Assembly: GCA_030634125.1 (NCBI GenBank)
Contig: DAOWBJ010000063.1
Span: 1-8,056, forward strand
Length of the DNA: 8,056 nt
Origin: Victivallales bacterium
Lineage (GTDB): Bacteria; Verrucomicrobiota; Lentisphaeria; Victivallales; Victivallaceae
Direction: 5' to 3'
Below are positions 1-6,828 of this stretch, in pieces (position 1 is the stretch's first letter; each line of letters begins with the position of its first letter). The notes beneath the pieces were generated by a model. It was not told the DNA's origin. It saw nothing but the letters and a program-made list of their open reading frames with translations, and did not search any database. The position numbers and the translations under genes were made by a program.

Positions 1-444
1 CGTTATTCTAAAAAAGACCGCGAAGTAGCAATGGAAGCGATGTCAGAAATGTCGGTTGAGCATCTGGTCAAACGTCAATTTTCCGAGCTTTCAGGCGGAC
101 AGCGGCAGCGTGTTTTGATCGCGCGGGCTTTGACTTGTAATCCTAAACTTTTACTATTGGATGAGCCTACCGCGAATATTGATCCCGGAATACAGGAGCA
201 ATTCTACGAGATTTTATACAAATTGAATCAGCGCATGTCTATTTTGACGGTATCGCATGATTTAGGTTTTGTCTCAGACAAAATAAACAGTGTGATTTGT
301 GTTAATCGAGGGGTGCAGGTGCATCCTACCAATGCGCTTGACGGCAATATGATTACCGATATGTATGGTTATGATGTTAATTTAATCAGGCACGATTACC
401 GCTGCGACCATGAACACGATCACGGAGCTTGTAATCATGCTTGA
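1..444 (+). CDS. Metal ABC transporter ATP-binding protein (ZnuC/MntA-like), 5' end cut off by the window
   Basis: This is the C-terminal part of an ABC ATPase that energises metal uptake across the inner membrane. The reading frame is open from base 1, so the gene begins outside the window and the ATG at 31 is internal. Visible landmarks, in order, are the ABC signature LSGGQRQR, the Walker B motif LLLLDEPT and the H-loop (TVSHD). The Walker A and Q-loop would lie upstream. After the ATPase core comes a short tail rich in His, Asp and Cys (HDYRCDHEHDHGACNHA). Such tails are common in zinc and manganese ATPases and may bind metal, but that role is inferred. The stop codon overlaps the start of the permease gene by 8 bp, which is typical of translational coupling. 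The substrate is probably zinc; manganese or iron cannot be excluded. Confidence 0.9.
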   Translation, partial: RYSKKDREVAMEAMSEMSVEHLVKRQFSELSGGQRQRVLIARALTCNPKLLLLDEPTANIDPGIQEQFYEILYKLNQRMSILTVSHDLGFVSDKINSVICVNRGVQVHPTNALDGNMITDMYGYDVNLIRHDYRCDHEHDHGACNHA

Positions 445-1288
445 ATTATGGAATGAAATATTCAACAGCAGTTTACCTTTCCTGCGCTATGCCTTTATTG
501 TTGGTTTACTTGCCAGTGTCGCGTTCGGCATTATTGGAACTTTTGTGGTAACACGCCGGATCACCTCGATTGCCGGAGCGATTGCTCATTGTGTACTTGG
601 CGGCATCGGCGCGGCAATGTATTTCAAAGTTGAGTATAATTTAGCCTGGTGTCATCCGATACTCGGGGCGATTGCCGCGGCGATTCTCGCGGCTCTGGTG
701 ATAGGTTTTGTCAGTATTTACGCCAGGCAGCGCGAAGATACGATTATCGGCGCGATCTGGGCTATTGGTATGGCGATAGGTTTGCTCTTTATTGCCAAAA
801 CCCCCGGGGAAGTGGATTTGCATAGTTATTTATTTGGTAACATTTTACTAATATCGCGGGATGATATTTATATAACTTTGATTTTGGATATTGTAATTAT
901 TGTGCCGGCGATTTTGTTGTTCAACAGTATTTTAGGGGTGTGTTTTGATTCGCATTTTTCTGAACTGCGCGGGGTGCGGGTTAAATTTATTTACTTTACG
1001 CTCCTGATAATGACCGCGTTAACAATCGTTTTGATGGTGAATGTTGTTGGAATTATCATGGTGATAGCGATGTTGACGCTTCCGGCGGCGGTTGCGGGGC
1101 AATTCACTAAGCGTTTGTGGTCGATGATGCTTTTATCAGTACTGTTGAGCGTAGCTTTTACGAGCACGGGGCTGGCGGTAAGTTATAAAATAGCTATGCC
1201 CAGCGGACCTACAATTGTAGTTGTTGCCGGACTTTGTTATCTGGGAGCTCTGGTTTATAAAAAAATAAAATCGGCAAGAGTGAAATAA
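437..1288 (+). CDS. Metal ABC transporter permease, ZnuB/MntB (ABC-3) family
   Basis: This is the integral membrane subunit that pairs with the preceding ATPase to import a divalent metal, probably Zn2+. It has 283 residues, normal for the ABC-3 family, and is almost wholly hydrophobic with about 8 likely membrane spans. Family-like stretches include GTFVVTRR near residue 33, a conserved His in IAHCVLGGIG, EDTIIGAIWAIGMAIG, VDLHSYLFGNIL, and a C-terminal SGPTIVVVAG segment. The frame also has an ATG at 410. I chose the ATG at 437 because a GGAG sits 9 bp before it, the resulting MLELW start resembles family members, and it gives the short 8-bp overlap with the ATPase gene. The substrate-binding protein and any regulator are outside the window. 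No clear terminator follows. Confidence 0.9.
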   Translation: MLELWNEIFNSSLPFLRYAFIVGLLASVAFGIIGTFVVTRRITSIAGAIAHCVLGGIGAAMYFKVEYNLAWCHPILGAIAAAILAALVIGFVSIYARQREDTIIGAIWAIGMAIGLLFIAKTPGEVDLHSYLFGNILLISRDDIYITLILDIVIIVPAILLFNSILGVCFDSHFSELRGVRVKFIYFTLLIMTALTIVLMVNVVGIIMVIAMLTLPAAVAGQFTKRLWSMMLLSVLLSVAFTSTGLAVSYKIAMPSGPTIVVVAGLCYLGALVYKKIKSARVK

Positions 1289-1384
1289 ACTGAAACGTTT
1301 GACCTCTCATGAAATTCTCTTGCCATATTAAATTTCTCTTGAATATATTTTGTGATTTCTTGTGAATAACGTTAAGTTCACGAG

Positions 1385-1411
1385 CATGCTTGAAGCGGAG
1401 CGGAAAGCATG
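1385..1411. repeat. Perfect 7-bp hairpin between the permease and methyltransferase genes
   Basis: The arms CATGCTT (1385-1391) and AAGCATG (1405-1411) are perfect inverse complements around a 13-nt purine-rich loop. A CAC/GTG pair (1379-1381/1417-1419) and the self-complementary AACGTT at 1368-1373 and 1421-1426 extend it into an imperfect palindrome of about 59 bp. It lies in the 141-bp gap between two convergent genes, where a bidirectional terminator would be expected. However, neither side has a canonical U-tract directly after the stem. It may be a terminator, an intergenic repeat, or a trace of the left edge of the A+T-rich insert. Confidence 0.45.
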
Positions 1412-1429
1412 TCCATGTGCAACGTTTTG

Positions 1430-2422
1430 TTATGTTTTTTTTTCCTGTATTTGTAATTTAATTGCTTTTGCTAGAGAATAAGCTAAGTTGCAAGGGACAG
1501 CATTGCCGACCATTTTATAGCCAGCCATTAAATTTTTATAATAGAAAATATATTCATCTGGAAAAGTTTGAATCCTTGCACATTCTCGAATACTTAACCT
1601 GCGATATAAACTTTCTTTTCCTGGGACAAATATTCTCTTATTTTGCTCTATAAATTTCATTTTTGGTGCTTGTGGATGAATTGGTGCATGTCTTCCGCCA
1701 GCTTGGATTGTAAAAGATGGTTCATCCCAACTTCTAACTCTATTTCTAGACATATAAATAGTTGAAAATCCACCAATCATATATTCATGATTTGGTAAAA
1801 CACACTTATCACCATTTGTTTTTTGTTTTTCCTTTGCAGGCAGTGCAGTATCTTGAATATCATAAATACGGTCTTGCAATACTAGTTTTTGCTTTAATGA
1901 ACCAGGGAATTCAAAAGTAAAGTTCAAATCGTTTCTGATACCAATAAAAAACACTCGTTTTCTGTCTTGAGGCACTCCATAGTCAACTGCATTTAGAAGA
2001 GTGAAAGATAAGTTATACCCACTATCTGCGAACAACTCTTTTATGTTTTCTATTGCCTTAGAATGACGTGAGGCCAACATTCCTGAAACATTTTCAGCTA
2101 AAAAAAACTTTGGCTTCTTGTCCCTTAAAATTCTAATATATTCAAAAAATAATTGCCCTCTTTTGTCTTCTATTCCTCTCAATGCCCCAGCTTCACTCCA
2201 ACTTTGGCATGGAGGACCACCAATTATACCATCACATGCAGGTATGTCATCAGATAAAACGTCTCGAATAGATCGTCTATCTAACTTTGTGTTTGGGAAA
2301 TTTTTTTCAAAAGTTTCCCAAATATCCTTATCATATTCATTTGCCCATATCGTATTAAAGCCTGTTGCTTCAAACCCTTTATCAAGACCACCCGCACCTG
2401 TAAATAGAGATATAATATTCAT
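1430..2422 (-). CDS. DNA (cytosine-5-)-methyltransferase, M.HaeIII-like, predicted GGCC specificity
   Basis: This enzyme transfers a methyl group from S-adenosylmethionine to C5 of cytosine in its target and so protects host DNA from the adjacent nuclease. At 330 residues it matches, from memory, the length of M.HaeIII, and it resembles that protein along its whole length. The C5-methyltransferase motifs are in order: motif I SLFTGAGGLDKGF (5-17), motif IV GGPPCQSWS with catalytic Cys72, motif VI AENV (109-112), motif VIII QDRKRVFFIG (152-161), a target-recognition region at about 200-260 including SRNRVRSWDEPSF, motif IX around RRLSIRECARIQTFPD (274-289), and motif X GYKMVGNAVP (301-310). 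The start has an AAGGGG ribosome-binding site about 7 bp upstream, next to the nuclease stop codon. The gap is only 10 bp, so co-transcription is likely. A run of nine A's encodes the final lysines. The gene is A+T-rich relative to its flanks. Confidence 0.95.
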   Translation of the reverse strand: MNIISLFTGAGGLDKGFEATGFNTIWANEYDKDIWETFEKNFPNTKLDRRSIRDVLSDDIPACDGIIGGPPCQSWSEAGALRGIEDKRGQLFFEYIRILRDKKPKFFLAENVSGMLASRHSKAIENIKELFADSGYNLSFTLLNAVDYGVPQDRKRVFFIGIRNDLNFTFEFPGSLKQKLVLQDRIYDIQDTALPAKEKQKTNGDKCVLPNHEYMIGGFSTIYMSRNRVRSWDEPSFTIQAGGRHAPIHPQAPKMKFIEQNKRIFVPGKESLYRRLSIRECARIQTFPDEYIFYYKNLMAGYKMVGNAVPCNLAYSLAKAIKLQIQEKKT

Positions 2423-2432
2423 TCACTACCCC

Positions 2433-3404
2433 TTATTTTATAGATAATTTATTTGTAAATAATGATTTAGGGGCACTCAATAAATTTATATCAAATTTTA
2501 ATGAAGGTTCAATTCTAGAACTAGCATTATGAATTCTAAAAGAAAGTATCCAATTATTATTTAAAGTAACGATTATTGTTGTTTTAGAATTTTCTTTATA
2601 TGATATATCTATTATTTTACTAGGAAGAGCCACTTGTGGCGTATTAAATTTGGGAAGAACATTTTTAAAAGGTAAATTTAATGTTCCATGCAAATTATAT
2701 GCTTGAATTTCAACTTTACTATTCCCTTTAATAACTTTATAAAAATCTTGATTTCCAACTAAATATTCAACTAATTGATTTGCAACTTTATTTGGATTTG
2801 ATTGATATATATTATCTAATTCTTTTATAAGAGCATTTAAAACAGGAACATAAACAGTTTCATGATAATCACCTAGTGATTGCCAAGTTTTCTTGCCACC
2901 ACTTTTTATTTTCATTTGATTCAAAGAATCAAAAACAGGTTTTATTTCATTAAAATAGTTTTGAGAGGATTTTATACCTATCCATTTTTCTCCAAAGTCA
3001 ATTGTGTTTGAAAGTCTTGAATGTTTTACAGCCTTATGATTGTTTTTTGCAGAAACTCCTATTTCCCATTTTTGAAGTAATCTAATTGCTAAAACATCTC
3101 TAACATCTCCGTGTTTACCTTTATCATCACTTAATATTTCTAACTCTAATATATCCTTTTCATCGAATCCATTAGAAAGCCTTGGCTCTATATCAGTTAA
3201 AAAATTTACAGCAAAACTTGCCGTGAGAAGATATTTACTTTGTTCGATATCATCAAAAGTTTCAAAACACCCTTTAGCAATCTTGAAAGAATTATTTTCT
3301 ATTACTTTAACATTAGTTTTTCTTTCTAACTTTTCTTTAAACTCTCTTAAAATGGCATATTCGAACGACTTGCCAGTAAGCATTTGTTTTGAGTTTTTAT
3401 TCAT
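2433..3404 (-). CDS. Type II restriction endonuclease, HaeIII family (predicted GGCC cutter)
   Basis: This is the presumed restriction partner of the downstream methyltransferase and would cut unmethylated GGCC. It has 323 residues, close to the remembered size of HaeIII. The recognisable core is HGDVRDVL (98-105), then WEIGVSAKNNHKAVKHSRLS (113-132), which is the conserved block I associate with the HaeIII endonuclease family. The acidic residues Asp100/Asp103, Glu114 and Lys120 could form a PD-(D/E)XK-type catalytic site, but that mapping is my inference. The ATG at 3404 is preceded by AGGGGA with a rather long spacing of about 10-11 bp. The gene lies upstream of its methyltransferase, and no controller-protein gene is present. 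It is very A+T-rich with strong AAA/ATT codon use, unlike the transporter genes on either side. The pairing with an M.HaeIII-like enzyme is the strongest support for the specificity call. Confidence 0.88.
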   Translation of the reverse strand: MNKNSKQMLTGKSFEYAILREFKEKLERKTNVKVIENNSFKIAKGCFETFDDIEQSKYLLTASFAVNFLTDIEPRLSNGFDEKDILELEILSDDKGKHGDVRDVLAIRLLQKWEIGVSAKNNHKAVKHSRLSNTIDFGEKWIGIKSSQNYFNEIKPVFDSLNQMKIKSGGKKTWQSLGDYHETVYVPVLNALIKELDNIYQSNPNKVANQLVEYLVGNQDFYKVIKGNSKVEIQAYNLHGTLNLPFKNVLPKFNTPQVALPSKIIDISYKENSKTTIIVTLNNNWILSFRIHNASSRIEPSLKFDINLLSAPKSLFTNKLSIK

Positions 3405-3503
3405 TTAGACTTTTTCCCCTGTATCTATTATCTATTGGTTCTTTCTTACACATAACAAGTTATTATTTAGTTTCTACATATCATCTTTAAATTGGATGCC
3501 GAA

Positions 3504-3534
3504 CATGACAGACTTTCTTCTATAGTCTGTCATG
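3504..3534. repeat. Inverted repeat with perfect 11-bp arms upstream of the restriction gene
   Basis: CATGACAGACT (3504-3514) and AGTCTGTCATG (3524-3534) are exact inverse complements separated by 9 nt. The element lies 100 bp upstream of the endonuclease start and about 200 bp upstream of the antiporter start. Neither side is followed by a T-tract, so a simple intrinsic terminator is unlikely. An operator for the divergent genes, a transcript-processing hairpin, or an insertion footprint are all possible. Confidence 0.6.
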
Positions 3535-3563
3535 ATTTCTTTAATATAATTGATTTCAGGGGC

Positions 3564-3591
3564 TTGTCAAATTTCAATTATGAATTATATT
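3564..3591 (+). promoter_or_regulatory. Candidate sigma70-type promoter for the antiporter gene
   Basis: TTGTCA (3564-3569) and TATATT (3586-3591) each match the -35 and -10 consensus at five of six positions and are 16 bp apart. Transcription would begin near 3598 and leave a leader of about 140 nt before the antiporter ATG. The surroundings are A+T-rich, so a chance match is quite possible. Confidence 0.35.
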
Positions 3592-3672
3592 TTACAATAA
3601 CATTCTTTTTATTTCTTAAATGTTAGTCAAAGTTTTAATAGCAGCCGCCCCTGTCTCGGGGAGTGTGGATGT

Positions 3673-3694
3673 AAATGCTTGCACTGCATTTTTT
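3673..3694 (+). promoter_or_regulatory. Small hairpin with T-run in the antiporter leader (possible attenuator)
   Basis: AAATGC (3673-3678) pairs with GCATTT (3686-3691) around a 7-nt loop, and a T-run reaches 3694. This resembles a weak intrinsic terminator about 50 bp ahead of the antiporter gene. With six pairs, only two of them G-C, it would be a leaky terminator at best. It could equally be chance. Confidence 0.25.
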
Positions 3695-3699
3695 CGCCC

Positions 3700-3727
3700 T
3701 TAACCCTTAAAACTTAACCCTTAAAAC
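3700..3727 (+). repeat. Two tandem copies of a 14-bp repeat just before the antiporter ribosome-binding site
   Basis: TTAACCCTTAAAAC occurs twice in exact head-to-tail order (3700-3713, 3714-3727). A further CCCTTAA lies directly before the first copy. The second copy ends two bases before the GAGGTG ribosome-binding site. The unit resembles simple intergenic slippage repeats, and its copy number may vary between strains. Confidence 0.75.
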
Positions 3728-3741
3728 TGAGGTGCGATAAT

Positions 3742-5832
3742 ATGAATTTGAGTATGCCTGAAATGATCATTGCGTCTGTAGTTTTACTTTTTGTGGCAAC
3801 GCTTTCCGCTGTTGTTTTTAAACGCTTAAAAATTCCTTATACTATTGGTTTGGTGTTTGTCGGTATCGTATTTTATAATGTTTGCGGCGCAATCCCCGCA
3901 TTTCAGCAATTCCGGCATTTGCGTCTGAATTATGACCTTATAATGTTTGCGCTTTTGCCGAGCCTGATATTTTCCGCGGCCATCAATATTGATTCAAAAC
4001 TGCTTTTTAAAAATTTAAATGCAACTTTTCTCTTAGCCGGTCCCGGACTGGTTGTTTCGACTCTTATTACCAGTTTTATAATGTATTATCTTACCCCGCT
4101 GGATCTGGCTGGTTCTTTATTGTTCGGCGCGCTTATCTCCGCGACTGACCCGGTAGCGGTGATTTCTTTATTTGAAATAGTCGGAGCCCCCAAACGACTG
4201 CGAATGCTGGTGGACGGCGAAAGTATTTTCAATGACGCGACAGCGATTGTAATGTTTACTCTGATGCAAAAAGTAGTGCTTGCCGGAACTGCGCTTTCAA
4301 TATTTACGCTCGGCACGGCGGCTTATGATTTCGTGTTTATATTTTTTGGCGGACTGTTTGTCGGTGCGGCGACCGGATATATCATGGCTCAGATTCTTCT
4401 TTTCATAAAGGATGACCCGATGGTGGAAACCGCCTTGTCCGCTATTGTCGCGTATACCGCGTTTATTTTCGCGGAAAGAGTTTTGGAGGTATCCGGTGTG
4501 ATGGCCTGTCTGGGGGCGGGGATGGTCATCAGCCATTATAGTTCCAGTCGTTTTACCGCAAAGACCAAAAATTACCTCAAGCAGTTTTGGAAATTTGTTT
4601 CTTTTATCGCTAACAGTTATATCTTTATACTGCTGGGATTTACGGAAAAATTTTATCTTTTCAGCACACAAATACGCGACTTTTCGATTTTGAAGTGCAT
4701 TATCTGGGGGATTATTGCTATTCAGGTATCGCGGGCGGTAATTGTTTTCGGTATTTGTCCGCTTATAGGTCTGCGCGACAAGAATAAAAAAATAGACTGG
4801 AAATATCAAGTATTGATGTTCTGGGGGGGGCTTCGCGGGGCGGTACCTCTGGCTCTGGTATTCAGTTTGCCGGAAAACCTTCCGCATCGTCTGTTAATTA
4901 TTCAGATAACTCTCGGCGTGGTGATTTTCACTCTTCTTGTTCAGGGCGGAACTATCAGCAAGCTGCTTAGTGTGTTTAAGCTTGACCGGGCGTCTTTATT
5001 CAAACGTTTTTCAAAAAACCATGCTTTACTGCTGACTTATAAACATGGAATGAAAAAACTCAAGGAATTAGCATCCACCTGGGATTTTCCAGCTGACATA
5101 GTCGGGCAGTTAGGAGATAAATATCAGAAAAAAATAGAGGATCAGAGCCTCAAGCTTCATAATATTGTAAAGAACAAAGATGAGGAAAAACATGCGCTGC
5201 GGCGCTCTATCTGGACGCAGGCTTTGCGGGTCGAACGTAATTCATTGAGAGAACTTTTTGAATCGGGATTTATTCATGAGAACCTTTTTCGCGGTTTAGA
5301 TTTTTGTATGGATCAGCAATTGGAAACCATAATTAACAGCAATGAATTACCGCCCCCGGACGCCTATGGTTCATTCCAGAAGAATCCAGTAAGAAAAATA
5401 GTAGAAAAAATTAAGCATTGGAGTTTTGGCAGGAAATATAAGGCTTATCTTCTGAACGAGGAATATTTAAGTTACTGTACTCTTGCTATTGGAATCATTG
5501 CCGCGCGCAAAAGGCTTACCGAACTGAAGAAAGATGATTTTTTCAAGGATTATCATGAAGGCATCAAGCTTTGCGATGATTTTTATGAAGGCAATATGGA
5601 AAAAATACTAAAACGGGTAAAAATATTCAGAGCAAATAACGTCGAATTATTAGCGACGATAAGCGCAACGACATTACAGGAAATGGTATATTCCAACGAA
5701 TTGACAGTCATTGACGAATTACTGGAAAACATGGAAATCTCAGAGGAAATCCATGACGAATTATCCGGCATGTTCCATCAAAGAATAGCAGAAAACAGCA
5801 AGCAGGTATACCAGAAAATTCTAGAAAAATAA
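3742..5832 (+). CDS. Na+(K+)/H+ antiporter, CPA1/NhaP type, with large C-terminal cytoplasmic domain
   Basis: This inner-membrane secondary transporter would exchange Na+ (or K+) for protons, supporting pH and salt homeostasis. The first 410 or so of its 696 residues form the membrane domain, with about 12 hydrophobic spans. Family landmarks include SATDPVAV (133-140), with the TDP unwound-helix motif, then GESIFNDATAIV (159-170), with the Asn164-Asp165 ion-binding pair, and WGGLRGAVPLAL (361-372), with conserved Arg365. Residues about 415-696 are soluble, highly charged and mainly helical; I do not recognise a named domain there. Short NhaP-type proteins end near 400-550 residues, so this tail is long. 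The ATG at 3742 has GAGGTG 7 bp upstream; a second in-frame ATG (Met5) lies at 3754. A run of eight G's encodes the core of the WGGLRG motif. The gene stands alone and converges with the URO-D-like gene 18 bp away. Ion preference cannot be read from the sequence. Confidence 0.92.
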   Translation: MNLSMPEMIIASVVLLFVATLSAVVFKRLKIPYTIGLVFVGIVFYNVCGAIPAFQQFRHLRLNYDLIMFALLPSLIFSAAINIDSKLLFKNLNATFLLAGPGLVVSTLITSFIMYYLTPLDLAGSLLFGALISATDPVAVISLFEIVGAPKRLRMLVDGESIFNDATAIVMFTLMQKVVLAGTALSIFTLGTAAYDFVFIFFGGLFVGAATGYIMAQILLFIKDDPMVETALSAIVAYTAFIFAERVLEVSGVMACLGAGMVISHYSSSRFTAKTKNYLKQFWKFVSFIANSYIFILLGFTEKFYLFSTQIRDFSILKCIIWGIIAIQVSRAVIVFGICPLIGLRDKNKKIDWKYQVLMFWGGLRGAVPLALVFSLPENLPHRLLIIQITLGVVIFTLLVQGGTISKLLSVFKLDRASLFKRFSKNHALLLTYKHGMKKLKELASTWDFPADIVGQLGDKYQKKIEDQSLKLHNIVKNKDEEKHALRRSIWTQALRVERNSLRELFESGFIHENLFRGLDFCMDQQLETIINSNELPPPDAYGSFQKNPVRKIVEKIKHWSFGRKYKAYLLNEEYLSYCTLAIGIIAARKRLTELKKDDFFKDYHEGIKLCDDFYEGNMEKILKRVKIFRANNVELLATISATTLQEMVYSNELTVIDELLENMEISEEIHDELSGMFHQRIAENSKQVYQKILEK

Positions 5833-5850
5833 TTACGAATTATGTGAATA

Positions 5851-6828
5851 TTATAAACCTGAAAGCTCAAGTATGCGCTCGTAACCCCAGCGGTTCCATT
5901 TTTCTTTGACACCTATTCCTGGCAGGTCGGCGTATTGCCCGAAAATTAAACCTCCTCCGAATGTTTCAAGCATGCGGTCGGCGGCATCGTAAATCAGTCT
6001 TTTATCGCCAGTTGGCAATACTTTTTGAATATCGATGGGAGACCATAAGGCGGCATTATATTTGTCCAGCATGGCTTTTAGCCATTTATAATCGTATACA
6101 TCCGGCTGGTCAAACTGAAGACAATTTACTCCGGCTTTCAGTAAAGGCTCGATGATTTCATCATTTTTGCCACATGAATGCATTATAACTTTCATTCCAA
6201 AACTATGGGCAAAATCGAAAAGTTCATTATACAATTTGCCGAAATTGTCCTGCCACATCCCGGGACTCATCAGCAAACCATTCTGCGTTCCCATATCCTC
6301 ACAAAACATGATCGCGTCGGCTCCCGCCTTGCCGGCGGCTTCTATCTGGAGTCTGAAAACCCCGGCGACAAGCTCGTGTAAACGCTTGATTTCCTCGGGA
6401 TAGAGAGCCAAATCCATAAGATAGATTTCCATTTTGCGTAAATAACGAGAGGAAGCGAATACCCAACCTGAAATAGATGCTATTCTGAACTTGTCAGGCT
6501 GAGTTTCAAAACCTTTGCGGTAATTAGTTTCGCACTGTTCCAGCTCAAAAATTGGCGGTTGCCAAGAGTCAAGGTCGCTCCAGTCTTTAATAGCGGCATC
6601 AATAATTTCACCCGCGTTACAGCCGTCTTTCATGCGGCTCCAGAGATTTCCCCAGATGTCATTGTAATACTCAACTTCGCCCTCTATCCATTTTTTAGCT
6701 TCATAAGCTTCAGGTGCGCCGGGGCTGCTGCCGACTGTATCATTTATCTTTCCATCTTTAAAAGTTAGTCCAGGACGCGGTGCGCCGCTCCGTTCCAGAT
6801 TCGCCATAAATATTTCGCGTGAATTCAT
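5851..6828 (-). CDS. Uroporphyrinogen decarboxylase (URO-D) superfamily protein, function unknown
   Basis: This 325-residue protein has the URO-D/methyltransferase TIM-barrel pattern. It is unlikely to be the haem enzyme HemE, since no haem genes are nearby and the haem-type N-terminal arginine motif is not seen. Recognisable blocks are FCEDMGTQNGLLMSP (175-189), the strand and loop MKVIMHSCGKNDEI (212-225), with His217 and Cys219, then CLQFDQPDVYD (236-246) and GGGLIFGQYADLPGIG (291-306). His-X-Cys is the start of the zinc site in corrinoid methyltransferases such as MtaA. The distal Cys expected near the C-terminus is not apparent, so a corrinoid/cobalamin methyltransferase role is only possible. 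The open frame extends upstream to 7086, but that part overlaps the AraC gene. The ATG at 6828 has AGGT 7 bp before it and starts a family-like sequence. An AraC-family gene is divergent and probably regulates it. No terminator is visible before the convergent antiporter gene. Confidence 0.82.
   Translation of the reverse strand: MNSREIFMANLERSGAPRPGLTFKDGKINDTVGSSPGAPEAYEAKKWIEGEVEYYNDIWGNLWSRMKDGCNAGEIIDAAIKDWSDLDSWQPPIFELEQCETNYRKGFETQPDKFRIASISGWVFASSRYLRKMEIYLMDLALYPEEIKRLHELVAGVFRLQIEAAGKAGADAIMFCEDMGTQNGLLMSPGMWQDNFGKLYNELFDFAHSFGMKVIMHSCGKNDEIIEPLLKAGVNCLQFDQPDVYDYKWLKAMLDKYNAALWSPIDIQKVLPTGDKRLIYDAADRMLETFGGGLIFGQYADLPGIGVKEKWNRWGYERILELSGL

Larger units (their letters stand above)
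3405..3741. other. 337-bp divergent intergenic region between the restriction and antiporter genes
   Basis: No coding sequence is evident here. The left part (about 3405-3500) should hold the promoter of the restriction-modification operon on the minus strand. I see only a GATAAT-like -10 without a good -35 there. The middle carries the 11-bp-arm inverted repeat at 3504-3534. The right part carries a candidate promoter for the antiporter gene, a CCCC/GGGG mini-hairpin (3648-3661), an AAATGC/GCATTT hairpin and a tandem 14-bp repeat. Base composition shifts from A+T-rich on the left to more balanced from about 3640, which may mark the right-hand edge of the acquired segment. Confidence 0.6.

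Noticed and set aside
410..436. Earlier ATG for the metal permease
   Set aside because: No ribosome-binding site precedes it, and the ATG at 437 has GGAG at good spacing and a family-like N-terminus.
1435..1443. Run of nine T's read as the U-tract of a terminator for the permease operon
   Set aside because: It begins 23 bp after the nearest stem and encodes, on the other strand, the last lysines of the methyltransferase, so it is not a canonical terminator tract.
2118..2447. 109-codon plus-strand frame opposite the methyltransferase start
   Set aside because: It is the antisense shadow of conserved methyltransferase motifs I and IV.
3700..3727. CRISPR-like repeat
   Set aside because: The copies are directly adjacent, only 14 bp long, with no spacers and no cas genes.
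4297..4887. 196-codon open frame on the minus strand inside the antiporter gene
   Set aside because: It lies wholly antisense to a well-supported gene, its composition is basic and non-globular, and no family is recognisable.
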